Assembly: GCA_031253335.1 (NCBI GenBank)
Contig: JAIRWF010000001.1
Coordinates: forward strand, 1 to 60,427
Length of the DNA stretch: 60,427 nt
Source of the DNA: Streptococcaceae bacterium
GTDB lineage: Bacteria > Bacillota > Bacilli > Lactobacillales > Streptococcaceae
Direction: 5' to 3'
This document shows positions 52,421 to 60,427 of this stretch, in pieces. Position 1 is the first letter of the stretch. Every line of letters begins with the position of its first letter. Under the pieces are notes generated by a model that saw nothing but the letters and a program-made list of their open reading frames with translations, was not told the origin of the DNA and did not search any database. The position numbers were made by a program, and so were the translations under genes.

Positions 52421-53385
52421 TTGAAGGCCGCCTTTATCATGTTATGCGCTTGCGTCAGCTCATTTTGGTCTGTCACAAGGTAGTTTTCGCCGTTAATCAC
52501 GCTTGGTTGTGTGTGAATATTGCGCTTGGCAATATTGCCAAAGGCTTTGTAATAATGAATGGCCAGGTTTTTAGCTTCTGAAAAGCTGAAATTTTGCTTG
52601 AGGTGGCCATTCGCGATGGAAAGAAAGCTGTCTGCAGCAAGAAGGGAATGAGGCGTCTTAAGTGTGGGCAGAAGTGTCATGAGGACGTCTTGTTCGCGTT
52701 GAATACGGGCGTCTGGCGACTCTTGTGGACTTGACGCCTCTGTAATATAGGCCTGAGCTTGAGCTTTTGTTTTTAAAGCGACGGTTCCTGAGATGAACTC
52801 GTAGCGATTGGCAATAAAATGTGTCGGATTCGAGATACTCACATCACCTGCACTGGCAACGAGCTGGCCTAGGCCGGACATATTAAAGGTCATATATTTA
52901 TTGAGGGGAGTATTGAGCTCCGTCTGGACATTGTCTAGGACGGCACCTGTCCCTCCTTGCGCGTAAATCTCAGTCAGAGAAGCGCCTGCTGCGTCGATGT
53001 AGAGATTATGATCCATGTTGACGACTGTTGCGGTGTGTTTTGCAGGATTTAGAGTAAATAAAACGACGTCATCAAGGTCTTTCCCATTGACAGCAAGGAA
53101 AAGAAAGCTAAATGGCTTACCTTGCGAAAGGTCAGGCGTTGCTGTTTTTTCTGTGCGTTTGACTGTCGCAAAAGTTGTCGTTGAGGTATGTTGCGCGTCA
53201 AGTATCAGTTTTGTCCCACCCGCGATGAGGAAGACGAGTATGACGCCCAGAGTAATGAGCACTTTACGCAAAAGGGAGGGTGATTTCCCGTTGGAATCTG
53301 GAGTCTTACCTTCCTTGCTACGACGAAGACGTGAAAAAGAGCCAATTTCTGCGTCTTCAGCAATGGGGATAGACTTTTTCTCCAT
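52417..53385 (-). CDS. Divergent LytR-CpsA-Psr (LCP) family protein
   Basis: LCP enzymes attach glycopolymers to peptidoglycan. This 322-residue protein has the usual cytoplasmic head, one TM (VLITLGVILVFLIAGG) and an LCP fold with VVLFTLNPAKHTATVVNMD, YAQGGTGAVLDNVQTELN and RIQREQDVLMTLLPTL. However, the conserved active-site arginines appear to be lost: GRTD is DLDD and the PRD motif is MDHN. It may bind rather than transfer substrate. A TGTTAAAAT box ends 5 nt before the ATG. Confidence 0.8.
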   Translation of the reverse strand: MEKKSIPIAEDAEIGSFSRLRRSKEGKTPDSNGKSPSLLRKVLITLGVILVFLIAGGTKLILDAQHTSTTTFATVKRTEKTATPDLSQGKPFSFLFLAVNGKDLDDVVLFTLNPAKHTATVVNMDHNLYIDAAGASLTEIYAQGGTGAVLDNVQTELNTPLNKYMTFNMSGLGQLVASAGDVSISNPTHFIANRYEFISGTVALKTKAQAQAYITEASSPQESPDARIQREQDVLMTLLPTLKTPHSLLAADSFLSIANGHLKQNFSFSEAKNLAIHYYKAFGNIAKRNIHTQPSVINGENYLVTDQNELTQAHNMIKAAFK

Positions 53386-53400
53386 ACTTTATTTTAACAT

Positions 53401-53893
53401 AAAAAGGGCGTTTTTTAAGGGAATATGAGAAAAGGCACCCGAGTGCCTTAACTTGACTGGTGTGAGCTTTGAGAAAAGTGTTATCGGCTGAAATTAGGGG
53501 GCGTGTCTATCTGCGCCACTTCGTGTCGGGTCGTCCGCTCGCTGTAGGGCGCTAAAGCTTCAACGCGAATCGCAAGGCCGAGCAGGCGTTTATACACTTG
53601 ACGACGATTGAGGAAACTCTGTTTCCTTATCCGCAACCTTGACACGATGTGTCAAGTGTCATCTGCGCCACACTTGAATGTCCGTTTCGCAGTCCTCGCT
53701 TTGCTTCGGTGCGAAAAGCCAAGTGCCTCTCTAGGTTGCGATTCGCCTTGGCGCTTTAGCGCCTTAGAGCTAATGGACATGCTTTAGCTAGGCGAGAAAG
53801 CAGGGAGTTGCCATGCGACTTGCCAGCTTTGCTGGCTTAGTGAGCATGGACAGCGCAGCGCAAAGCGCGGAGATAGAGGTAACCTAGAGTTGA
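53401..53893. repeat. Hairpin-dense 0.5-kb gap before pepO's 3' end
   Basis: No supported gene in this stretch. It is packed with short inverted repeats: GGCAC-CCGA-GTGCC (near 53436), GAGGAAAC...GTTTCCT, CTTGACAC-GAT-GTGTCAAG (near 53637), GCGCTTTAGCGC (53750s), GCCAGC-TTT-GCTGGC (near 53822). A larger inverted pair links GCGCTAAAGC...GCGAATCGCAA (about 53547-53573) with TTGCGATTCGC...GCGCTTTAGCGCC (about 53734-53763), enclosing about 160 nt. Confidence 0.7.
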
Positions 53894-53926
53894 ATGCTAC
53901 AGGGTCTAATCGGGCGAATGTATAGA

Positions 53927-55792
53927 TTACCAAATTTTCACGCGTTTTTCGGGCGCACGCCACATACCGTCGCCTTCTTGAACGTCAAAAGTTGTGAAAA
54001 ATTCTTCCAAATTTGTCGGCGGAATATTCGCACGGAGCTTGCCTGGGGCGTGAACATCGACGGACAAGAGCATTTGCTGGTACTCCTTGCTGGCTTTGAT
54101 GCGCCAGATTTTGGCCCATTGGGTAAAGAATTCTTCAGCGGAGTAGTCGGACTCTTGCTGCGCAGCCGTAAGGGCTGCCGTGATGCCGCCTTGGTCGGCA
54201 ATGTTTTCAGAGACAATGAGCTTGCCGTTGGCCTTGCCGGCTTCGGTTTCGACGCCGTCGAACTCTGCAATCATCTCGTCTTGCTTGATTTCAAAGGCTT
54301 TGTAGTCAGCGTCGGTCCACCATTTGTTGAGATTCCCGAATTTGTCGAACTGGGCACCGTTATTGTCAAAGGCGTGGGAAATCTCATGGGCAATGACGGC
54401 GCCAATCCCGCCGTAGTTCTGGCTTGCAGACTGGGTTTTATTATCATAAAATGGCGCCTGGAGAATCGCCGCAGGAAAGACAATCGTGTTGCTGTCTGGG
54501 CTGTAGTAGGCGTTGACCATGTGAGCTGGCATGTGCCACTCGGTCTTATCGACGTCTTCGCTGAATTTCTCGTAGTGGCGCGCGGTCAGGATTTCGTCAA
54601 AGAGACACGCATTTTCGTAAAGTGATTTGTCCGCGTCATAGATAAGCTTCGTCAAGACCGCAGGAAGTTTGTCCGGATAGCCAATCATCGGGGTAATCGC
54701 ATCGAGCTTCTCAATCGCCTTATCCGCCGTGACTTTGGAGAGCCAAGGGTTTTCAGCGAGGCGTTTTTGGTAAACGGCAATCATGGCTTTGACCATGTGC
54801 AGGACGTCTTGTTTACCGGCTTCGCCGAAATATTTCTGCCCATAGAAAAGACCAATCGCCTGACTAAAATAATTTTCCGTCAAATCGAGCTGATGCTTTT
54901 CTTGCGAACGCGCCTCAGGTACATTTTGCAAGAAACGGCCATAGGCGCCGCCCAGAATCCGCAGGTCTTCTGACAGGTAGCTCGTTGCGCTGCGGGCGAT
55001 TTTCGTCAGCATCCAAGATTTGATCAGCGGCCAGTTTTCAGCATTGATTAGGTCATTGAAACTATCATAGAAACGATTTTCAAAAACGAGAATCTGCTTG
55101 GGCGTCGTTTTCACAAGCGCCTGCACGAACGCTCCGAGCGGGACTTTTGCGGTAAAGTCGTCAAATTTGACGGGATTGTAAAGTTCGGCGTACTTTGCCC
55201 ATTCTTCGGATGTGTTTGCCGATGGGACGAGGAGCGCGTCAAATTTGACGGCGTCTGCAACGATTTGCTCAGCATTAGCCATGTCAAATTGCGTCAAAAT
55301 TTCAGCCGTATTTTTTTGCCAAAAGTCTAGCAACTCTTGTTTGCGGGGGTGTTCATCCTCATAATAGGTCGTGTCCGGCAAGATGAGGCCTGGTCCCGTA
55401 AAGCCCAGCGCATAATGCACGGCGTCTTTCATATCAGGCTCAACACTAAAGCTAAAAGGCAACGGTGCTTGCGAATGAAAAACGAGTTCCGTCAAATTTG
55501 ACCTAAAGTCCGCAAAATCTGTCAAATTTTGAACTTTTGTAAGCTCATTTTTGACGGCCGTCAAATCTGACGCATTCCGCGCATCCCAGTCGCCCGCCGC
55601 GTGATAAAACTCCAGAGCTTCGCCCAGCACGCCCTCTGCTTCTAAGCTCGGCAGCTCCTCACCCAAATCTTTTTCAATCTTGATGACAAGCTCATCAAAA
55701 GCCGCAATCCGCGGCCGGTCGCTAGGAATATCTGTTTTTTCGAGCCATTCTGCGTTGACTGATTCAAATAGGTCATCTTGTATTTTTACCAT
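53927..55792 (-). CDS. pepO: Neutral endopeptidase PepO (M13 family)
   Basis: Zinc metallo-oligopeptidase that degrades oligopeptides after uptake. The start was set at MVKIQDDLFESVNAEWLEK (621 residues) with AGAGGG before it; an ATG 5 codons earlier is possible. Zinc ligands are in VIAHEISHAFDNNGAQFD and the downstream VSENIADQGG; it ends MWRAPEKRVKIW. No signal peptide. The sequence reads as close to lactococcal PepO. Three exact GTCAAATTTGAC palindromes and two variants lie inside it. Confidence 0.96.
   Translation of the reverse strand: MVKIQDDLFESVNAEWLEKTDIPSDRPRIAAFDELVIKIEKDLGEELPSLEAEGVLGEALEFYHAAGDWDARNASDLTAVKNELTKVQNLTDFADFRSNLTELVFHSQAPLPFSFSVEPDMKDAVHYALGFTGPGLILPDTTYYEDEHPRKQELLDFWQKNTAEILTQFDMANAEQIVADAVKFDALLVPSANTSEEWAKYAELYNPVKFDDFTAKVPLGAFVQALVKTTPKQILVFENRFYDSFNDLINAENWPLIKSWMLTKIARSATSYLSEDLRILGGAYGRFLQNVPEARSQEKHQLDLTENYFSQAIGLFYGQKYFGEAGKQDVLHMVKAMIAVYQKRLAENPWLSKVTADKAIEKLDAITPMIGYPDKLPAVLTKLIYDADKSLYENACLFDEILTARHYEKFSEDVDKTEWHMPAHMVNAYYSPDSNTIVFPAAILQAPFYDNKTQSASQNYGGIGAVIAHEISHAFDNNGAQFDKFGNLNKWWTDADYKAFEIKQDEMIAEFDGVETEAGKANGKLIVSENIADQGGITAALTAAQQESDYSAEEFFTQWAKIWRIKASKEYQQMLLSVDVHAPGKLRANIPPTNLEEFFTTFDVQEGDGMWRAPEKRVKIW
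55160..55171. repeat. Palindrome GTCAAATTTGAC in pepO, site 1
   Basis: Exact 12-bp palindrome. The pepO frame reads GTC AAA TTT GAC (VKFD). Confidence 0.9.
55238..55249. repeat. Palindrome GTCAAATTTGAC in pepO, site 2
   Basis: Exact palindrome again coding VKFD, 78 bp from site 1. Confidence 0.9.
55491..55502. repeat. Palindrome GTCAAATTTGAC in pepO, site 3
   Basis: Exact palindrome in a different phase of the frame, coding SNLT. A one-mismatch copy, GTCAAATCTGAC, follows at 55560-55571. Confidence 0.9.
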
Positions 55793-55820
55793 ATTGCCCT
55801 CTTTCATTTTTTATCACTGA

Positions 55821-57479
55821 CTATATATGTAAGCGCCGCCGCAGGCTTGTCCCGCGCGCGCCAAGGAGCTTCTCAAGCAATCCAACTTTTGCTGAAAGGA
55901 CCAGATACACGCCAAATCCAATCCCCCCAGCAATCAGAATCTCGATAAACGCACGTACCCGTCCGGCATCAAGCCCATGCAGTATTTTCCCCAATACCAA
56001 ATCAACCAGCACGACGACGACAAGCATAAGCACCGTCATAAAACCAATCCCAAGAAGTCCCCGCACAAGCGGCCGAATCTTAAAACGCGTAATTCGGTAA
56101 ATCTTGCGGATGGTCAACCAGCCAAACACAAGAAAGGCAAGTGTTGTGGCAATGAGCGGCCCATAGCTCTGAAAGAGCATAATTGCAGGCACCTGCAGCA
56201 CCAATTTTATCACAAGTCCCACCGCAAAATAAACCAGTGCCTTCCTTGAATAGTGCAAGGCTTGCAATATCGGCGCCGCCGTCGTGTAAAGCCCCAATAA
56301 TAAGCTCTGAAACAGTGCCCAGATAAACAACATCAGCTGCAATTCATTCACTGTCCCATAAAATAGCACATAAAAAGGCTCCGCAAGTACGACCATTCCC
56401 AGCACCGCAGGTACCATAAAGGCCGCAAAAAGCTGCAAATCATAGCTTATCAGCTGCCCCACCTGTGCTTGATTTCCCTGCGTGTGATGCTTCGTGATCA
56501 TCGGCAAGGCCACATCGCCAAAAGCCGCAGCCGTCCCAATCATAATCATCGTCAGCTTATCCGTATTTGCCGAAAAATACGCAAAAAGTACCTGCAAATC
56601 ATCCTTAGAGTAGCTCGTCATCCAGCGCATCACATTCACAAAGGTGATTTGGTCAATGATTTTAAAAATCTGAATCGCTGAACCAATGATGACAAAAGGA
56701 GCTGCCTGATAAAGCGTCTGAAGAAGCAAACGCCCCGGGCGAATACCATCTTTTCCCTTTCCAGAAGCCCGCAAAAGCGCCCGCAAAAGCTTTTCCTTGA
56801 TGAGAAATCGCACCAGCACCACGCAAGAAGCAATCATCCCGATGAAAGCCGCAAAGGTCGATTGCGTAACCGCCGTCTCCCACCGACCGCCTGAAAAGCC
56901 AATTTTCATGATCATAAAGGTCAAGACAAGCATCCAGATGACGCGGATTATCTGCTCATAGAGCTGGCTGATAGCAACGGTTCGCATATCATTGAGCCCT
57001 TGAAAATAGCCCCGAACTATCGACATCGCTGGAAATATCAAGACCGCAAGCGCAAGCGACTGCATCACAGGAATCAGATTTTCTCCACCCCCAGAAAGCG
57101 CAGCAAGCCCTGGTGCAAAAAAATACATAACCGCCGCAGCCACCAGTCCAAAGCCCACCATAAACACCAAAATCTGCCGCACCAAACGATTGGCAAGACT
57201 CTCTTGCCCCAGCGCATTGTAGTGCGCTACTTCACGCGCAATCGCCACTGGCAGACCCGCCGTGGAAATCAGCAAAAAAAGGGCATATATATTGTAACCC
57301 ATGGAAAACAGTGCATTTGCCTGATTCCCATTCGTACCCATCCAGGCAAACCAAGGAATAATATAGATCGCACCCAACAGGCGTGACAAAATATTTGTCA
57401 GCGTTAGCCAAGCCGTTCCACGCAGCATGGTTGAACGCTGCGCCGCACTCCGCTCTTTTGCAAGGGATGGATTTTGCAT
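55821..57479 (-). CDS. MATE-like polysaccharide/lipid flippase
   Basis: A 552-residue membrane protein with about 14 TM segments, of the MVF/SpoVB (MOP) superfamily. The start [26 protein letters not shown] is typical. Such proteins flip undecaprenyl-linked sugars such as lipid II or polysaccharide units. It is divergent from murE, as seen in streptococci, which favours a cell-wall role (YtgP/MurJ-like). The cargo is not determined. The -10 TAAAAT ends 6 nt before the ATG. Confidence 0.9.
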   Translation of the reverse strand: MQNPSLAKERSAAQRSTMLRGTAWLTLTNILSRLLGAIYIIPWFAWMGTNGNQANALFSMGYNIYALFLLISTAGLPVAIAREVAHYNALGQESLANRLVRQILVFMVGFGLVAAAVMYFFAPGLAALSGGGENLIPVMQSLALAVLIFPAMSIVRGYFQGLNDMRTVAISQLYEQIIRVIWMLVLTFMIMKIGFSGGRWETAVTQSTFAAFIGMIASCVVLVRFLIKEKLLRALLRASGKGKDGIRPGRLLLQTLYQAAPFVIIGSAIQIFKIIDQITFVNVMRWMTSYSKDDLQVLFAYFSANTDKLTMIMIGTAAAFGDVALPMITKHHTQGNQAQVGQLISYDLQLFAAFMVPAVLGMVVLAEPFYVLFYGTVNELQLMLFIWALFQSLLLGLYTTAAPILQALHYSRKALVYFAVGLVIKLVLQVPAIMLFQSYGPLIATTLAFLVFGWLTIRKIYRITRFKIRPLVRGLLGIGFMTVLMLVVVVLVDLVLGKILHGLDAGRVRAFIEILIAGGIGFGVYLVLSAKVGLLEKLLGARGTSLRRRLHI

Positions 57480-57525
57480 GTCCTTATTTTACCTTATTTT
57501 AGACGAAAAAGATATAATAGAAAGC
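57480..57525. promoter_or_regulatory. Back-to-back leaderless promoters of flippase and murE
   Basis: The two ATGs are 46 nt apart. Leftward: TAAAAT (57486-57491), ATG 6 nt later. Rightward: TATAAT (57513-57518), ATG at 57526 7 nt later. This is the same design as the pbp2A/synthase region. AAGGA on the leftward side is too close to the ATG to act normally. Confidence 0.68.
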
Positions 57526-58947
57526 ATGATTGAGTTGTCGCAGGTTTTGACGCTTTTAAAAAAGGATAAAAATCTCATTTCTGCTCCAGACATGGCTTCT
57601 GTCAAATTTGACAGCCTCTCTTATGACAGCAGAAAAGTCACATCAAACACCCTATTCTTTGCCAAAGGCCGAAATTTCAAATCTGACTACTTGTCAAATT
57701 TGACAGCCCCCTGCTACCTCTCAGAAATCGACTATCAGGTCTCTCTCCCTGTCATCCTCGTGCACAATATCAAGCACGCCATGAGCCTCATTGCCCAAGC
57801 CTTCTATGATTACCCACAAAACAAGCTCAAAACCCTTGCTTTTACAGGCACAAAAGGAAAAACTACCTCCGCCTACTTTGCCAAGTCTATCCTAGACGAG
57901 ATGAACGACACTAAAACTGCCTTACTTTCCACCGCCTACACCACACTCGATGGCAAAACTTTTACCAAGTCCGAACTGACCACCCCTGAGAGCCTCGATC
58001 TATTTGCCATGATGGCTAAAGCCGTAGAAAACAAGATGACCCACCTCGTCATGGAAGTCTCCTCACAGGCCTACAAAACCGAGCGCGTCTATGCCCTTGA
58101 CTTTGATATTGGTGTCTGGCTCAATATCTCCCCAGACCACATCGGACCCCTCGAGCACCCCAATTTCGAGGATTATTTTGCCTGTAAACGCCAGCTACTC
58201 GACCACGCCCGCTTTGCCATTGTCAATAGCGAGTCGGACCGCTTTGAGAGCCTCGCCGCACAAGTCACAGCTATCCCCCACATCTTCTACGGTGCCCATT
58301 CTGAAAATCAAATCACTGAATCAAACGCATACACCTTCACCACCTCAGGTCTTCTCTCAGATACTTTCAACATTCAGCTTATCGGCCGCTTCAACCAAGA
58401 AAATGCCCTTGCTGCAAGCCTCGCCGCTCAGCACTTCGGAGCCAGCCTCACAAACATCCAAGCAGGCCTTGCAAAAACTATCGTTCCTGGCCGCATGGAA
58501 ACCCTGGATGCCCGCTCAGGTGCCAAGATCTACATTGACTACGCGCACAATGGCGTCAGCCTCGAAAACCTCGTCACAGTCGTCGAGACCCACCACACCG
58601 GAAACCTCTACCTCGTATTAGGTGCCACCGGCAACAAAGGCGAGTCCCGCCGCAAAGACTTCGCAGAAGTCATCGAGCGCCACCACAGCCTTTCCGTCAT
58701 GCTCACACAAGACGATAGCAACTACGAAGACCCCACCAAAATCGCCCAAGAAATCGCCCAGCATATCACGCGCCCAGTCAATATCAACCCCGACCGCGCC
58801 GCAGCCATCACCTGGGCCATTCGGCAAGCCACTGGCCCCTCTGATGCCGTCATCATCGCAGGCAAAGGCGCCGACACCTTCCAGCTCGTAAACGGCATCC
58901 GTACCCCCTACCCCGGCGACCGCACCATCGCAGAACGATACATCTAA
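57526..58947 (+). CDS. murE: UDP-N-acetylmuramoyl-tripeptide synthetase (L-lysine type)
   Basis: Adds the third residue of the peptidoglycan stem peptide. 473 residues when started at [15 protein letters not shown] (57526). The ATP loop is [17 protein letters not shown]; later [13 protein letters not shown] and [13 protein letters not shown]. The specificity motif is DDSNYEDP, not the DNPR of diaminopimelate enzymes, so L-lysine is the likely substrate, as in streptococci. Two palindromes lie near its start. Confidence 0.94.
   Translation: MIELSQVLTLLKKDKNLISAPDMASVKFDSLSYDSRKVTSNTLFFAKGRNFKSDYLSNLTAPCYLSEIDYQVSLPVILVHNIKHAMSLIAQAFYDYPQNKLKTLAFTGTKGKTTSAYFAKSILDEMNDTKTALLSTAYTTLDGKTFTKSELTTPESLDLFAMMAKAVENKMTHLVMEVSSQAYKTERVYALDFDIGVWLNISPDHIGPLEHPNFEDYFACKRQLLDHARFAIVNSESDRFESLAAQVTAIPHIFYGAHSENQITESNAYTFTTSGLLSDTFNIQLIGRFNQENALAASLAAQHFGASLTNIQAGLAKTIVPGRMETLDARSGAKIYIDYAHNGVSLENLVTVVETHHTGNLYLVLGATGNKGESRRKDFAEVIERHHSLSVMLTQDDSNYEDPTKIAQEIAQHITRPVNINPDRAAAITWAIRQATGPSDAVIIAGKGADTFQLVNGIRTPYPGDRTIAERYI
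57599..57614. repeat. Palindrome CTGTCAAATTTGACAG in murE, site 1
   Basis: Perfect 16-bp palindrome. The frame reads GTC AAA TTT GAC (VKFD). Confidence 0.9.
57693..57704. repeat. Palindrome GTCAAATTTGAC in murE, site 2
   Basis: Exact 12-bp core in another phase (SNLT), 92 bp after site 1. Confidence 0.9.
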
Positions 58948-59080
58948 AAGTATTTAGGTCTTTCTTTACTATAATTTACGTTGGGCTTTTTATATTTTAC
59001 CTTTGCCTACTTATCTGTTCAACAAATGTTGTAATTTCATACTAATCTAGTTCCCAGAACTACCATTACATAAGATTCTC

Positions 59081-59638
59081 TCATTCCAAAACTTTTTTAA
59101 TCAATTTTTTAAACTCTTCGATTTCATTTATTATCTGATCATACGATTTAAAATCCAAATTTGGAAATTTTGATTTTAGGATTTCATATTTTTTACTATT
59201 GGCTACATCAAAATGACTAAATTTATGTATCACCAACAGTAGGTTGCCCTCATGGTTTGCTTTAAAGTGATAAAAAAATAAATCAAAAGTTATTCTATTT
59301 TGATAATCAATATAGATTAAATAGACGTTTGAAATAAATGTTCTATAATATTCGTCACTTCCATCAATCTTAACAGACCAATTATAACTTTTTCCATTTT
59401 TACCAAAAACCTCATTATCAAGTTTAAAATCTTTAGGATCATTATTCTCAAAAGTTAAAAAATAATACATTTTTATTGATCCTTGAATTATTTTTGGTTT
59501 TATGAGAGAAAAATGAAATTCAATACTTTTTCCATATTTACCACGTTCTACCTGGGCAGTAACACTGTTCTCTTTTCCAGAATTACCTACTGGATCAAGT
59601 TCTATAGAATTGTTATCTGCATCAGTCTCAAGAGGCAA
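59081..59638 (-). CDS. Hypothetical protein, downstream half of an amber-split frame
   Basis: Family not recognised. 185 codons continue in the same frame as the next upstream ORF after one TAG and one AAT codon. The content is a beta-rich, aromatic, lysine-rich domain (TFENNDPKDF, YNWSVKIDGSDEYYRTF) ending in a helix EIEEFKKLIKKVLE. The DNA is much more AT-rich than murE, suggesting transfer. The only start here is TTG without a ribosome site, so it is probably the rest of one 250-codon gene. Confidence 0.6.
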   Translation of the reverse strand: MPLETDADNNSIELDPVGNSGKENSVTAQVERGKYGKSIEFHFSLIKPKIIQGSIKMYYFLTFENNDPKDFKLDNEVFGKNGKSYNWSVKIDGSDEYYRTFISNVYLIYIDYQNRITFDLFFYHFKANHEGNLLLVIHKFSHFDVANSKKYEILKSKFPNLDFKSYDQIINEIEEFKKLIKKVLE

Positions 59639-59641
59639 ATT

Positions 59642-59833
59642 CTATATTTCATATTCGGTATATTTTTTCTCAATTTCTAAAGCACTTTTCTCAATTTCTA
59701 AAGCACCTTTTTCAATGTTCTCTATTCGTTTCCCCGCTTTATTAGAAATGACAAAAGCGATAACCGAAAAAAGAAGAGCTACAAAAGATATGCATAAAGT
59801 TAATATTGCAATTATTGAGTCTATATTAGACAT
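59642..59833 (-). CDS. Hypothetical small membrane protein, upstream half of the split frame
   Basis: 63 residues: MSNIDS, one TM (IIAILTLCISFVALLFSVIAFVIS), then a short coiled-coil with a duplicated EIEKSALEIEK. It stops at TAG (59642-59644) in frame with the 185-codon ORF after it. AAGGTGG lies 12 nt before the ATG. Either a nonsense-mutated gene or a TAG read-through design. Function unknown. Confidence 0.6.
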   Translation of the reverse strand: MSNIDSIIAILTLCISFVALLFSVIAFVISNKAGKRIENIEKGALEIEKSALEIEKKYTEYEI

Positions 59834-59857
59834 TTTAGATGTCGTACCACCTTCCTA

Positions 59858-60427
<570 letters not shown>

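Noticed and set aside
53894-54625. 243-codon plus-strand ORF opposite pepO
   Set aside because: It lies wholly opposite conserved pepO sequence including the zinc site and has no ribosome site.

Overview
The window looks like a chromosomal segment of a low-to-moderate GC Firmicute in the Streptococcaceae, closest in gene content to the Lactococcus group. The pointers are a PepO endopeptidase and MurE of lactococcal type, a MarR-type zinc regulator (ZitR/AdcR) with its ZIP transporter, a complete comGA-GG competence pilus operon, an AraC-type xylose regulator beside xylA-xylB, a lactococcin-972-like bacteriocin, and an RpoY-RNase J1 pair. This assignment is inference from families recognised by eye; no database was searched.

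Layout: 205-10706 is the S10/spc ribosomal protein operon on the minus strand (rpsJ to rplO), with hairpin-filled gaps in its second half and an L30 fused to a long basic tail with a SAP/HeH-like end. 11018-14211 is a lactococcin-972-like bacteriocin cluster with a CcpA-type promoter and an 11-copy heptamer repeat at the predicted transcription start. 14351-16346 holds two paralogous four-TM proteins. 16590-17700 is rpmG-secE-nusG. 17746-24759 holds galM-xylB-xylA, xylR and an OatA-like O-acetyltransferase, lying between rpmG and the PBP2a gene that normally neighbours it in streptococci. 27051-29152 is a pseudouridine synthase and a zinc locus; 29192-32766 is the comG operon; 32774-36857 is mscL, yebC and a KxYKxGKxW/LPxTG adhesin. 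36935-40623 is an EEP phosphatase, tmcAL, a methyltransferase and rsfS, with a decayed zinc-ribbon gene and a partial gene duplication. 40685-43677 is rpoY, rnjA and a phosphodiester glycosidase; 43727-51012 is rpoC-rpoB; 51222-53385 is an LCP-like protein, a second phosphodiester glycosidase and an alkyltransferase-like protein. 53927-58947 is pepO, a lipid flippase and murE. 59081-60427 is an AT-rich hypothetical frame split by an amber codon and the end of rfbB with an apparent frameshift.

Cross-cutting signals: (1) a perfect palindrome GTCAAATTTGAC recurs at least seven times, in coding and intergenic DNA and in different reading frames. (2) Eight genes have a -10 box ending 5-7 nt before the ATG and no usable Shine-Dalgarno, suggesting leaderless mRNAs. 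(3) Short inverted repeats with TTTA/GAAA-type loops fill the gaps of the ribosomal operon and the 53.4-53.9 kb gap. (4) Several probable one-base indels (zinc ribbon, rfbB, start of the first phosphodiester glycosidase) are either real decay or assembly errors and need read-level checking.
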